Source of the DNA: Microbacterium sp.
GTDB taxonomy: Bacteria; Actinomycetota; Actinomycetes; Actinomycetales; Microbacteriaceae
NCBI GenBank assembly: GCA_003248845.1
Contig: QFPD01000065.1
Span: forward strand, 1-16,583
Reading direction: 5' to 3'
Length of the DNA stretch: 16,583 nucleotides
In this document: positions 8,073 through 14,395 of the stretch, piece by piece
Layout of the letters: each line of letters opens with the position of its first letter
Position numbering within the stretch: the first letter of the stretch is position 1
Notes under the pieces: generated by a model
What the model was told of the DNA's origin: nothing
Seen by the model: the letters and a program-made list of their open reading frames with translations, nothing else
The model's database searches: none
Translations under genes and position numbers: made by a program

Positions 8073-9139
8073 GCGGCGCCGCCCGCGGCGGGAGGGGTGG
8101 ATGCCGCGGCATCCACCCGTTCGACGATCAGCGCGGTGCCCTGACCGACGCCGACGCACATCGTGGCGAGCCCGTAGCGGGCGTCTTCGCGTTCGAGGCG
8201 GCCGAGCAGGGTGACCATCAGGCGCGACCCGCTCGAGCCGAGCGGGTGGCCGAGGGCGATCGCGCCCCCGTCGGCGTTGACGATGTCAGGGTCGAGTCCC
8301 AGGCGCCGTATCGAGGCGAGCGCCTGTGTCGCGAACGCCTCGTTGAGCTCGACCGCTGCGAGGTCCGCGACCGTGAGGCCGGCTTTCGCGAGCGCCTTCT
8401 CGGTCGCGGGCACGGGGCCGAGGCCCATGATCTCGGGGGCGAGCGCGGCGGCGGCGTGCGCGACGATGCGTGCCCGCGGGCGCAGTCCGTGGCGCTCGAC
8501 CGCGAGGCCGCTGGCGACCACGACCGCGGATGCCCCGTCGCTCAGCGGGCTCGAGTTCCCGGCGGTCACGACCTCGCCGCCCGCGACGACGGGCCGAAGG
8601 CGCGCGAGAGCTTCGGCGGTCGTCTCGCGACGGGGCCCCTCGTTCTCGGGCATGGAGAAGGTCGCCTTGTCGCGCGCGGCGAGGCGCGGGTTCGTGAAGC
8701 GCCAGCCGATCGAGGTGTCGAACGCCTCACCGGGCTTCGCCCACGCGCGTGCGGGCTTGGCCTGCACCCACGGCGCGCGGGTCATCGACTCGACGCCACC
8801 GGCGACGACGATGTCGGCGTCGCCCGCGCGCACGGCGTTCGTGGCGATCGCGATCGCCGACATGCCCGAGGCGCACAGGCGGTTGACCGTGATACCCGGG
8901 ATGTGGTCGGGCAGACCCGCGAGGAGCACCGCCATGCGCGCCACGTTGCGATTGTCCTCGCCGGCCTGGTTCGCGGCGCCGAGCACGACCTCGTCGATCG
9001 CGTCGACAGGCACGCCCGCCAGGGCGACGGCCTGGCGCACGACGAGAGCGGCCAGATCGTCGGGGCGCACGTCCGCGAGCGCGCCGCCGTAACGGCCGAC
9101 GGGGGTGCGGACGCCGCCGATCAGGTAGGCCTCGGACAT
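8069..9139 (-). CDS. paaJ: Acetyl-CoA acetyltransferase / 3-oxoadipyl-CoA thiolase, with apparent internal deletion
   Basis: The product is 356 residues from ATG 9139, against about 400 for the family. Active-site elements are all present: Cys89 in NRLCASGMSA, NEAF at 266-269, His298 in GGAIALGHPLG, and Cys328 in CVGVGQG. The shortfall is internal. Between FSMP (161-164) and NEGPRRETT (166-174), where thiolases normally have an ETA..AFALRSH..A..AGRF..EIVP region of about 45-50 residues, the chain jumps directly (DNA near 8645-8650). The reading frame is kept. The missing part belongs to the loop domain that shapes the CoA pocket. The product would cleave 3-oxoadipyl-CoA to succinyl-CoA and acetyl-CoA, but activity of this version is doubtful. 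It is the first gene of the operon downstream of the putative TetR operator. Confidence 0.9.
   Translation of the reverse strand: MSEAYLIGGVRTPVGRYGGALADVRPDDLAALVVRQAVALAGVPVDAIDEVVLGAANQAGEDNRNVARMAVLLAGLPDHIPGITVNRLCASGMSAIAIATNAVRAGDADIVVAGGVESMTRAPWVQAKPARAWAKPGEAFDTSIGWRFTNPRLAARDKATFSMPENEGPRRETTAEALARLRPVVAGGEVVTAGNSSPLSDGASAVVVASGLAVERHGLRPRARIVAHAAAALAPEIMGLGPVPATEKALAKAGLTVADLAAVELNEAFATQALASIRRLGLDPDIVNADGGAIALGHPLGSSGSRLMVTLLGRLEREDARYGLATMCVGVGQGTALIVERVDAAASTPPAAGGAA
8095..8118. repeat. 24-base perfect palindrome near the thiolase 3' end
   Basis: Bases 8095-8106 (GGGTGGATGCCG) and 8107-8118 (CGGCATCCACCC) are exact reverse complements with no spacer. The palindrome lies in the last codons of the thiolase, 23 bases before the hydratase start. 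In the + frame its core would read as Asp-Ala-Ala-Ala-Ser, and in the gene frame (- strand) it gives Val-Asp-Ala-Ala-Ala-Ser. It belongs to a wider set of GGATGCC/GGCATCC inverted repeats in the window. Confidence 0.8.
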
Positions 9140-9145
9140 CGTCAT

Positions 9146-9151
9146 CCCCTC
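9146..9151 (-). promoter_or_regulatory. Ribosome binding site deciding the thiolase start
   Basis: On the - strand GAGGGG (9151-9146) lies 6 bases before the ATG at 9139. It abuts another in-frame ATG at 9145, which is too close to be used. This picks the start giving MSEAYLIGG, in line with thiolase N termini. Confidence 0.65.
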
Positions 9152-9182
9152 GTCCGCCATCGTCGGCGAGCTGCGCTTGTTT

Positions 9183-9200
9183 ACAGAACAATCGTTCAGT
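9183..9200. promoter_or_regulatory. Likely operator of the TetR-family (PaaR-like) repressor
   Basis: ACAGAACAATCGTTCAGT is an 18-base near-palindrome: AC.GAAC.AT.GTTC.GT, with only four unpaired positions. It stands in an AT-rich patch of the 159-base divergent gap between the thiolase and TetR genes. Size and symmetry fit a TetR dimer site. It overlaps the expected start point of the - strand promoter at 9202-9230 and would fall in the spacer of a possible + strand promoter, so one bound dimer could control both directions. Confidence 0.65.
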
Positions 9201-9201
9201 A

Positions 9202-9230
9202 ATAATGGCAGAGGTGCTGTGGGGCGGCAA
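9202..9230 (-). promoter_or_regulatory. Putative paa operon promoter
   Basis: On the - strand TTGCCG (9230-9225) and CATTAT (9207-9202) are separated by 17 bases. The match to sigma-70 consensus is partial (4/6 and 3/6). The predicted start would be near 9195, inside the operator. A + strand promoter (TTGTTT 9177-9182, TAATAA 9200-9205, 17-base spacer) is equally possible for the regulator. CATAGT at 9279-9284 is another candidate -10. Confidence 0.4.
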
Positions 9231-9298
9231 GCGGGCGCGACGGCGAGGCGTCTCCCGCGCACCCCGAGGCGCGGAGTGCATAGTGCCAGACTGGAGAC

Positions 9299-9994
9299 AT
9301 GACCGTGGATGCCGCAGCCGCACGCACCGCCGCGGCGACGCCCGCATCCGCAGCGCTGCCGGCGTCTCCCGCGTCACCGGCCCGCCGTGGCCGCCCGGGC
9401 TACGACCGCGCACAGGTCATGACGATCGCGGTGCAGTTGTTCAATGATCAGGGGTACGACGCGACATCGGTCGCCGACCTCGCCGCCAAGCTCGGGCTGA
9501 CGAAGTCGGCCCTGTACCACCACGTCGAATCGAAGGAGTCGATCCTCGCGGTCGCCCTCGACGACGCTCTGACGGGACTCGAGCGCGCCCTCGACGACGC
9601 GGTCGCGGTCGAGGCGACCGCGCTCGCGAGTCTCCGGCACATCGTGCGCGGAGCGGTCGGCGTGCTCACCGCGAAGCTGCCGCAGGTGACGCTCCTGCTG
9701 CGCGTGCGCGGCAACAGTGAGATCGAGCGTGCGGCGCTCGAGAGGCGGCGCGCGTTCGACCACCGCGTCACGGCGCTCGTGCGCGAGGCTCAGAGCGCGG
9801 GCGATCTCGTCGGCGACATCGACGCCGCCGTCGCAACCCGCCTCATCTTCGGCATGGTCAACTCGCTCACCGAGTGGTACCGCCCGGGCGGGGCCGTCGA
9901 CCCCGAGCAGCTGGCCGACGACGTGCTGCGTCTGTCGCTCGGCGGGCTCGAGTGCGACCCCGACGGCGGCCGAGCGGTCGGCGGGAGCCTCTGA
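9299..9994 (+). CDS. TetR/AcrR family regulator, probable repressor of the paa locus
   Basis: The product is 231 residues from ATG 9299. A GTG at 9305 is as plausible, since GGAG at 9293-9296 is only 2 bases from the ATG but 8 from the GTG. A low-complexity Ala/Pro leader (1-28) precedes RRGRPGYDRAQVM. The helix-turn-helix is clear: TSVADLAAKLGLTKSALYHHV (about 57-76). The rest is the helical ligand and dimer domain. TetR-family PaaR proteins repress phenylacetate genes in actinobacteria and are released by phenylacetyl-CoA. The divergent layout with the near-palindrome at 9183-9200 supports the same role here. The stop shares one base with the start of the thioesterase gene (TGATG). Confidence 0.92.
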   Translation: MTVDAAAARTAAATPASAALPASPASPARRGRPGYDRAQVMTIAVQLFNDQGYDATSVADLAAKLGLTKSALYHHVESKESILAVALDDALTGLERALDDAVAVEATALASLRHIVRGAVGVLTAKLPQVTLLLRVRGNSEIERAALERRRAFDHRVTALVREAQSAGDLVGDIDAAVATRLIFGMVNSLTEWYRPGGAVDPEQLADDVLRLSLGGLECDPDGGRAVGGSL

Positions 9995-10425
9995 TGGCGG
10001 CGGATGCCGCGGCATCCATCCGCACCGGGCCGCACGAGCCGTGGCGCATCGCGCTCGGAGAACTCGACGCCAAGCTCGGGGTCGAGATCGTCGCGCAGTC
10101 GGTGGCCGGCGTGATCGCGACGATGCCCGTCGCGGGCAATACGCAGTCGCTCGGCCGTCTGCACGGAGGTGCAAGCGCGGCACTCGCCGAAGCCGTGGGG
10201 TCGTGGGCCGCGCTCACCTTCGCGTCGACCCACGGCAAGGCGTGCGTCGGGGTCGACCTCAGCATCACGCACCATCGTGGAGCGCGCGCGGGTGTCATCC
10301 GCGCGACGGCGACGCCGCTGCATCTGGGGCGCCGGGTGACGACGCACGAGATCCGCATCGAGCACGAGGACGGCACCCACCTCGCGACCGCCCGCATCAC
10401 CAACCTCCTGATCGAGCCCGAGTAG
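9994..10425 (+). CDS. paaI: PaaI-like hotdog-fold acyl-CoA thioesterase
   Basis: The product is 143 residues, normal for the family. The hotdog signature GRLHGGASAALAEAVGSWAA (54-73) shows His57-Gly58-Gly59 and catalytic Glu66, the HGGxxxxLxE arrangement of the 4-hydroxybenzoyl-CoA thioesterase type with Glu in place of the Asp of E. coli PaaI. PaaI enzymes release CoA from dead-end phenylacetyl-CoA derivatives, preventing CoA depletion. Translational coupling to the TetR gene (TGATG) and closeness to paaZ support this assignment. The first codons contain a 16-base palindrome (10002-10017). Confidence 0.93.
   Translation: MAADAAASIRTGPHEPWRIALGELDAKLGVEIVAQSVAGVIATMPVAGNTQSLGRLHGGASAALAEAVGSWAALTFASTHGKACVGVDLSITHHRGARAGVIRATATPLHLGRRVTTHEIRIEHEDGTHLATARITNLLIEPE
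10002..10017. repeat. 16-base palindrome at the start of the thioesterase gene
   Basis: GGATGCCGCGGCATCC is a perfect palindrome 8 bases into the coding region (Asp-Ala-Ala-Ala-Ser). It has the same core as the 24-base palindrome at 8095-8118. Confidence 0.75.
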
Positions 10426-10448
10426 CCGAATGCTCTCCACCAGACGCA

Positions 10449-10485
10449 CGGCAGCACCGCCCCCGGGGTGGGAGAGGTGCTGCCG
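10449..10485 (+). terminator. Strong hairpin after paaI; terminator or attenuator
   Basis: CGGCAGCACC (10449-10458) pairs perfectly with GGTGCTGCCG (10476-10485) over a 17-base loop, 23 bases after the thioesterase stop. It is followed by AATCGTTCTC, so the T-run is weak. Upstream CTCTCCACC (10433-10441) can pair instead with GGTGGGAGAG (10467-10476) with one bulge, an arrangement that excludes the main stem. This resembles an attenuator layout, but the GC-rich background makes chance pairing easy. Confidence 0.6.
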
Positions 10486-10513
10486 AATCGTTCTCGCGGA
10501 TCAGGCCTCGCGC

Positions 10514-10897
10514 GTGGCCGCGCCGCGCGCGAACCCGGCGTCGAAGCCGCGCATCGGCGGCCCCGCGCGTCTGCGGCTGCTCGAAGCGCTCGCCGCGGCA
10601 TCCCACTCGCTATCGGTGAGCGAGCTCGGCGAGGCGATCGGTGTTGATCAGCCGCGCGCCTCGCGGCTCGTGCAGCAGGCCGTCGACCTCGGGCTCGTAC
10701 GCCGTGAGGCTGATCCCGACGATGCGCGCCGCACGCGAATCGCACTGACCGACGACGGCGCTCGCGTCGCGCGGGGGTTCCGCGGTCAGCGCCGCGAGCA
10801 CCTCTCGCAGGCGCTTCGGGGCTTCACCGCCGACGAGCGCGCCGAGCTCGCGCGCCTCCTCGCCAAGCTCGCCGACGCTTGGCCCGACCACCGCTGA
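10514..10897 (+). CDS. Short MarR-type winged-helix regulator
   Basis: The frame is open from an ATG at 10430 (155 residues), but that start would place the strong hairpin at 10449-10485 inside the coding region, and the first 28 residues look unlike protein. GTG 10514 (127 residues) is therefore preferred, with little support from a ribosome site. The winged helix is clear: RLRLLEALAAASHSLSVSEL, then GVDQPRASRLVQQAVDLGLV as recognition helix, and the wing READPDDARRTRIALTDDG. The C-terminal helix pair (RREHLSQALRGFTADERAEL onward) is typical. The usual N-terminal dimerisation helix is short or missing with either start. The target is unknown; candidates are the BCCT gene downstream or itself. 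Confidence 0.78.
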   Translation: MAAPRANPASKPRIGGPARLRLLEALAAASHSLSVSELGEAIGVDQPRASRLVQQAVDLGLVRREADPDDARRTRIALTDDGARVARGFRGQRREHLSQALRGFTADERAELARLLAKLADAWPDHR

Positions 10898-10898
10898 T

Positions 10899-10915
10899 CG
10901 CACCCGACGGGTGCG
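10899..10915 (+). terminator. Compact hairpin after the MarR gene
   Basis: CGCACCC (10899-10905) and GGGTGCG (10909-10915) form a perfect 7-base stem with a 3-base loop, one base after the MarR stop. No T-run follows, so it is a terminator or an mRNA 3'-end stabiliser. Confidence 0.5.
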
Positions 10916-11003
10916 CCCCGGCGCCGCGAGCACATGCGGGCGCCGCTCCGCAACCCCCGGCTCGCTTTGGCGGACCGGATCCGTGCCTCGGTTCCGTGGA
11001 GGG

Positions 11004-12665
11004 ATGACCGCGTCGACTCTGGCCGCCGATCCGCTGGCCTCACGCCCCCTCGCCCGCTGGGTCTTCTGGCCCGCCGCCGTCGTCATCGTGGGCGTCGCGG
11101 CCTTCGCGATCGCCGTGCCGGATGTCGCCGAGCAGACGTTCGCGACGATCCAGTCGACGATCGTGCGCACCTTCAACTGGTACTACGTGCTGATCGCGGC
11201 GTTCTTCGTCGCCTTCGTGCTGGTGCTGGGGTTCAGTCGCTTCGGAGACATCAAGCTCGGCAAAGACGACGACGAGCCGGAGTTCTCGACCGGAGCGTGG
11301 TTCTCGCTGCTGTTCGCCGCGGGCATGGGCATCGGCCTCGTCTTCTACGGCGTGAGCGAGCCCCTCAGCCACTTCGTCTCGCCCCGGCCGGGCGTCACCG
11401 GCACCGAGGCGCAGCTCGCGCAGAGCGCGCTCATCCAGACCTACCTCCACTGGGGCGTGCAGGCCTGGGCGATCTACGTCGTCATCGGCGTCGCGCTCGC
11501 CTACGCGATCCACCGCCGCCGCCGTCCGGTGTCGATCCGCTGGGCGCTCGAACCGCTCCTCGGCAAGCGGGTGCGCGGCACCTGGGGCAACGTCATCGAC
11601 ACGCTCGCCCTCGTCGGCACGGTGTTCGGCGTGGCCACCTCCCTCGGCCTCGGCGTCCTGCAGATCGGCGCGGGACTCGGTGCTGCAGGGTTCGGGACGC
11701 CCGGCACGGCTGTGCAGATCGTGATCATCGCCGTCATCACGGTGTTCGTCCTCGCCTCGGTGCTCTCCGGGGTGGGGCGCGGCATGAAGTGGCTGTCGAG
11801 CTTCAACCTGATCCTCGCCGCGGTGCTCCTCGTCTTCATCCTGTTCGCCGGTCACACCGAGTACCTGCTGCGCGAATGGGTGCAGTCGATCGGCGCGTAC
11901 CTGCAGAACTTCGTCGGGCTGAGCTTCACCGTGAGCGCGTTCCAGGGTGAGGCGGGAGAGCAGTGGCAGGCGGCCTGGACGTCGTTCTACTGGGGCTGGT
12001 GGATCTCGTGGGCGCCGTTCGTCGGCATCTTCATCGCGCGCGTGAGCAAGGGACGCACCGTGCGCGAGTTCGTCCTGGGCGTGCTCGTCGTGCCGACGCT
12101 CGTCGGCATCCTGTGGTTCGCGGTGCTGGGCGGCTCGGCGCTCTACCAGGAGATCCAGAGCCCCGGCTCGATGCTCGCCGCCGACGGTTCGGTCGATCTG
12201 CAGGGCGCCCTGTTCCAGCTGTTCCAGCACCTCCCCGGAACGCAGGTGCTCACGCTCGGTGCAATCCTGCTGATCGGCATCTTCTTCGTGACATCCGCCG
12301 ACTCGGGCGCGCTCGTGATGGGGATGATCGCCACCGGCGGCGACGCCGAGCCGAAGCGCTGGATCCGCGTGTTCTTCACGCTCGCCACGGCCGTCCTCGC
12401 CGTGGCCCTGCTCCTCGCCGGAGGGCTCTCGGCGCTGCAGACGGCGGCGATCACGATCGCGCTGCCGTTCAGCGTCGTGATGCTCCTCATCTGCTGGGCG
12501 ACCGTCATCGCGTTCCGACGGGAGCGCCGCGTCTACGAACGCGCCGAACGCGCGCAGCTGGTCGATTACGTCGGAGAGCACTACGGCCTCGACGTCGAGA
12601 CGGGCAACGAGCAGGGCGTGCGGATGCCGCGGTGGTGGCGCGCGCGGCGGCATCCCCCGGCCTGA
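11004..12665 (+). CDS. BCCT family betaine/choline/carnitine-type transporter
   Basis: The product is 553 residues from ATG 11004. GGAGGG touches this ATG directly, so a GTG at 10983 (seven residues more) is an alternative. About 12 membrane helices are seen. The family signatures are present: GMGIGLVFYGVSEPLSHF (107-124), the substrate and sodium region of BCCT helix 3, and SFYWGWWISWAPFVGIF with Trp332, Trp333 and Trp336, equivalent to the aromatic box of BetP (Trp373/374/377). The Gly-Met-Gly-Ile-Gly form is that of sodium-coupled betaine carriers rather than carnitine antiporters. A charged cytoplasmic tail of about 45 residues follows the last helix, as in osmosensing members. It probably imports glycine betaine or related trimethylamines; the exact substrate is not fixed. 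Confidence 0.93.
   Translation: MTASTLAADPLASRPLARWVFWPAAVVIVGVAAFAIAVPDVAEQTFATIQSTIVRTFNWYYVLIAAFFVAFVLVLGFSRFGDIKLGKDDDEPEFSTGAWFSLLFAAGMGIGLVFYGVSEPLSHFVSPRPGVTGTEAQLAQSALIQTYLHWGVQAWAIYVVIGVALAYAIHRRRRPVSIRWALEPLLGKRVRGTWGNVIDTLALVGTVFGVATSLGLGVLQIGAGLGAAGFGTPGTAVQIVIIAVITVFVLASVLSGVGRGMKWLSSFNLILAAVLLVFILFAGHTEYLLREWVQSIGAYLQNFVGLSFTVSAFQGEAGEQWQAAWTSFYWGWWISWAPFVGIFIARVSKGRTVREFVLGVLVVPTLVGILWFAVLGGSALYQEIQSPGSMLAADGSVDLQGALFQLFQHLPGTQVLTLGAILLIGIFFVTSADSGALVMGMIATGGDAEPKRWIRVFFTLATAVLAVALLLAGGLSALQTAAITIALPFSVVMLLICWATVIAFRRERRVYERAERAQLVDYVGEHYGLDVETGNEQGVRMPRWWRARRHPPA
12622..12655. repeat. Inverted repeat at the 3' end of the BCCT gene
   Basis: GGATGCCGC (12622-12630) and GCGGCATCC (12647-12655) are reverse complements with a 16-base spacer, ending 10 bases before the gene's last base. 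It uses the same GGATGCC/GGCATCC words as the palindromes at 8095 and 10002 and may help stop transcription. Confidence 0.6.
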
Positions 12666-12753
12666 CGCGTCGACGGTCGGGTCGCCTCGGCATCCCGCCC
12701 GCCCCGGCGCCCCGCCCGCTCCGGGGTCTCGCCCGCTCCGGCAACCCGCCCGA

Positions 12754-12827
12754 ACTGCAAGGGATCGTGCGCGCCACGCCGAGCGCAGCGGGGATGCCGC
12801 GGCGTGTCGTCCGCACGACCTTGCAGT
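12754..12827. terminator. Long intergenic hairpin between convergent BCCT and MFS genes
   Basis: The 218 bases between the two convergent genes contain no supportable gene. A three-part stem spans 74 bases: ACTGCAAGG (12754-12762) with CCTTGCAGT (12819-12827), TCGTGCG (12765-12771) with CGCACGA (12812-12818), and CACGCCG (12775-12781) with CGGCGTG (12800-12806), for 23 pairs with small bulges. Its place suits a bidirectional terminator, though no T/A tract flanks it. Its length and near-symmetry also fit a mobile palindromic intergenic unit. GCCCGCTCCGG occurs twice just upstream. Confidence 0.6.
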
Positions 12828-12883
12828 CGCGTCGGGCCGCGTGCCGGGACCGGCGCGTTGCGTCGGGTGCGCGCGGCGCCCGG

Positions 12884-14308
12884 TCAGGCCCGCCGCACGT
12901 GCTTCGGCAGGCGCACGAACAGCAGCAGCACGAGCCCCGCGAGCAGCACGATCGCGATGCCCAGAATGCCCCAGTAGGTCGCCCCGAAGGCGACGATGAA
13001 GAGGGTCCACATGGCGGGGGAGATGAAGCTCGCGACACGACCCGTGGTCGCGTAGAGGCCGAAGATCTCGCCCTGCATGCCCGCGGGGGTGACGCGCGCG
13101 AGGAGCGAGCGCGACGCCGCCTGCGCGGGGCCCACGAACGCGCAGAGGATGAGACCGCCGACCCAGAACGGCGCCTTGCCGCCGTCGTGCAGCAGGAACA
13201 CCGCGAGAGCGATCACGACCAGGCCCGTGAGCGAGGTCACGATGACGGCGCGCGCCCCGAACCGGTCGTCGAGTCGCCCGGCGATCACGGTCGAGACCCC
13301 GGCGACGAGGTTCGCGACGATGCCGAAGATCATGACCTCGTTCGGTGAGAAGCCGAACGCGACGGCGGCGAGGACCCCGCCGAAGGCGAAGACACCAGCG
13401 AGTCCGTCGCGGTAGACGGCGCTCGCGACGAGGAACCAGAACGTCGACCGGTGCTCGCGGTAGAGCCGCGCGACGTCGCGCACGAGCTCACGGTAAGCGC
13501 CGAAGAAGCTGACGCGCCTGCCGTCGCTCGCCCGCGCGGGAGGCTCGGGCACGTTGAGGAACAGCGGAATGGAGAACACGATCGTCCACACGGCGCAGCC
13601 GACGGCGATGAGCCGGTAGGCGAGGCCGTTCGAGGTGTCCAGGCCGAACCAGTCCGCGAAGGTCAGTGCGACGACGAGGCCGAGCGCGAGGATGCCGCCG
13701 ATGTAGCCGAGCCCCCAGCCGAGCCCGCTCACGCGGCCCACCGTGCGCGGCGTCGAAACGCTCACGAGGAGCGCGTTGTAGTTGACTCCCGCGATCTCCG
13801 AGACGACCGCGCCGATCGAGACCATGACCGCGCCGTACCAGAAGTAGATCGGGTCGGCGAAGACGAAGAAGAGGCTGAACTGGATGAGAGCGAGGAGCGC
13901 CGTCGTCACGAGCAGCCAGCGCTTCTTGCGCCCCGCGCGGTCGGCGAGCTGGCCGAGCACGGGGGCCACGAGCAGGATCAGGACGCCGGCGAGGGTCGAG
14001 ATCAGACCGTACCCGCTCGAGAGGTCGGCGAGGGCCCGCTCCTTCACCGGGTCCTTGTCTGCAAGTGCGGCGATGTCCGCCGGGAGGAAGTGGTCCGAGA
14101 CGAGGTAGAGCGACACGAAGACGAACGTCAGGATGACGGAGTTGAACGGCTGGGTCGCCCAGTCCCACATTGCCCACGAACGGACTTCGCGGCGCGGCAC
14201 CTGCCGCTCGTCGCCCGAGTCCTGGAACACCTCGCCGATCGCGCCGAGCGCGCGGGTGTCGGCGGGCATCGGGGGTTTCGGGGCGGAAGCGGGGTCCATG
14301 TCGGTCAT
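12884..14308 (-). CDS. UMF1-type (Atg22-like) MFS transporter
   Basis: The product is 474 residues. ATG 14308 is chosen because GAAGGG lies 7 bases upstream on the - strand and the frame above it is shadow sequence. The hydrophilic N terminus (1-43) leads into RSWAMWDWATQPFNSVILTF, the characteristic first helix of the UMF1 family. MFS loop motifs follow: GQLADRAGRKKRWL after helix 2-3 and GRLDDRFGARAV in the second half. About 12 helices are visible, with a cytoplasmic loop between the halves (EPPARASDGRR). Fungal Atg22 exports amino acids from vacuoles; bacterial substrates are mostly unknown. It is divergent from the helicase gene and convergent with the BCCT gene, so it is probably monocistronic here. 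Confidence 0.92.
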   Translation of the reverse strand: MTDMDPASAPKPPMPADTRALGAIGEVFQDSGDERQVPRREVRSWAMWDWATQPFNSVILTFVFVSLYLVSDHFLPADIAALADKDPVKERALADLSSGYGLISTLAGVLILLVAPVLGQLADRAGRKKRWLLVTTALLALIQFSLFFVFADPIYFWYGAVMVSIGAVVSEIAGVNYNALLVSVSTPRTVGRVSGLGWGLGYIGGILALGLVVALTFADWFGLDTSNGLAYRLIAVGCAVWTIVFSIPLFLNVPEPPARASDGRRVSFFGAYRELVRDVARLYREHRSTFWFLVASAVYRDGLAGVFAFGGVLAAVAFGFSPNEVMIFGIVANLVAGVSTVIAGRLDDRFGARAVIVTSLTGLVVIALAVFLLHDGGKAPFWVGGLILCAFVGPAQAASRSLLARVTPAGMQGEIFGLYATTGRVASFISPAMWTLFIVAFGATYWGILGIAIVLLAGLVLLLFVRLPKHVRRA

Positions 14309-14315
14309 GCTGAGG

Positions 14316-14321
14316 CCCTTC
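14316..14321 (-). promoter_or_regulatory. Ribosome binding site deciding the MFS start
   Basis: On the - strand GAAGGG (14321-14316) stands 7 bases before ATG 14308. This supports the 474-residue form over the long upstream extension of the frame. Confidence 0.65.
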
Positions 14322-14333
14322 GATGAACGGGTG

Positions 14334-14349
14334 GTGACGGCGCCGTCAC
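14334..14349. promoter_or_regulatory. Perfect 16-base palindrome in the MFS/helicase divergent gap
   Basis: GTGACGGCGCCGTCAC is an exact palindrome in the short divergent gap. It could be a repressor or activator site for either gene. No clear -10/-35 pair could be assigned around it. Confidence 0.55.
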
Positions 14350-14395
14350 GGTGCGTGCTCAGACTATGACGGCCGGGACGGATACCGTGGTCACC

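Noticed and set aside
7327..8112. N-terminal extension of the 3-hydroxyacyl-CoA dehydrogenase frame
   Set aside because: It is Arg-rich shadow sequence over the hydratase gene. The dehydrogenase fold begins at the ATG at 7326 with a proper NAD-binding motif.
11040..13010. 656-residue frame on the - strand opposite the BCCT gene
   Set aside because: It is a low-complexity shadow of a clear membrane transporter, caused by the high G/C content.
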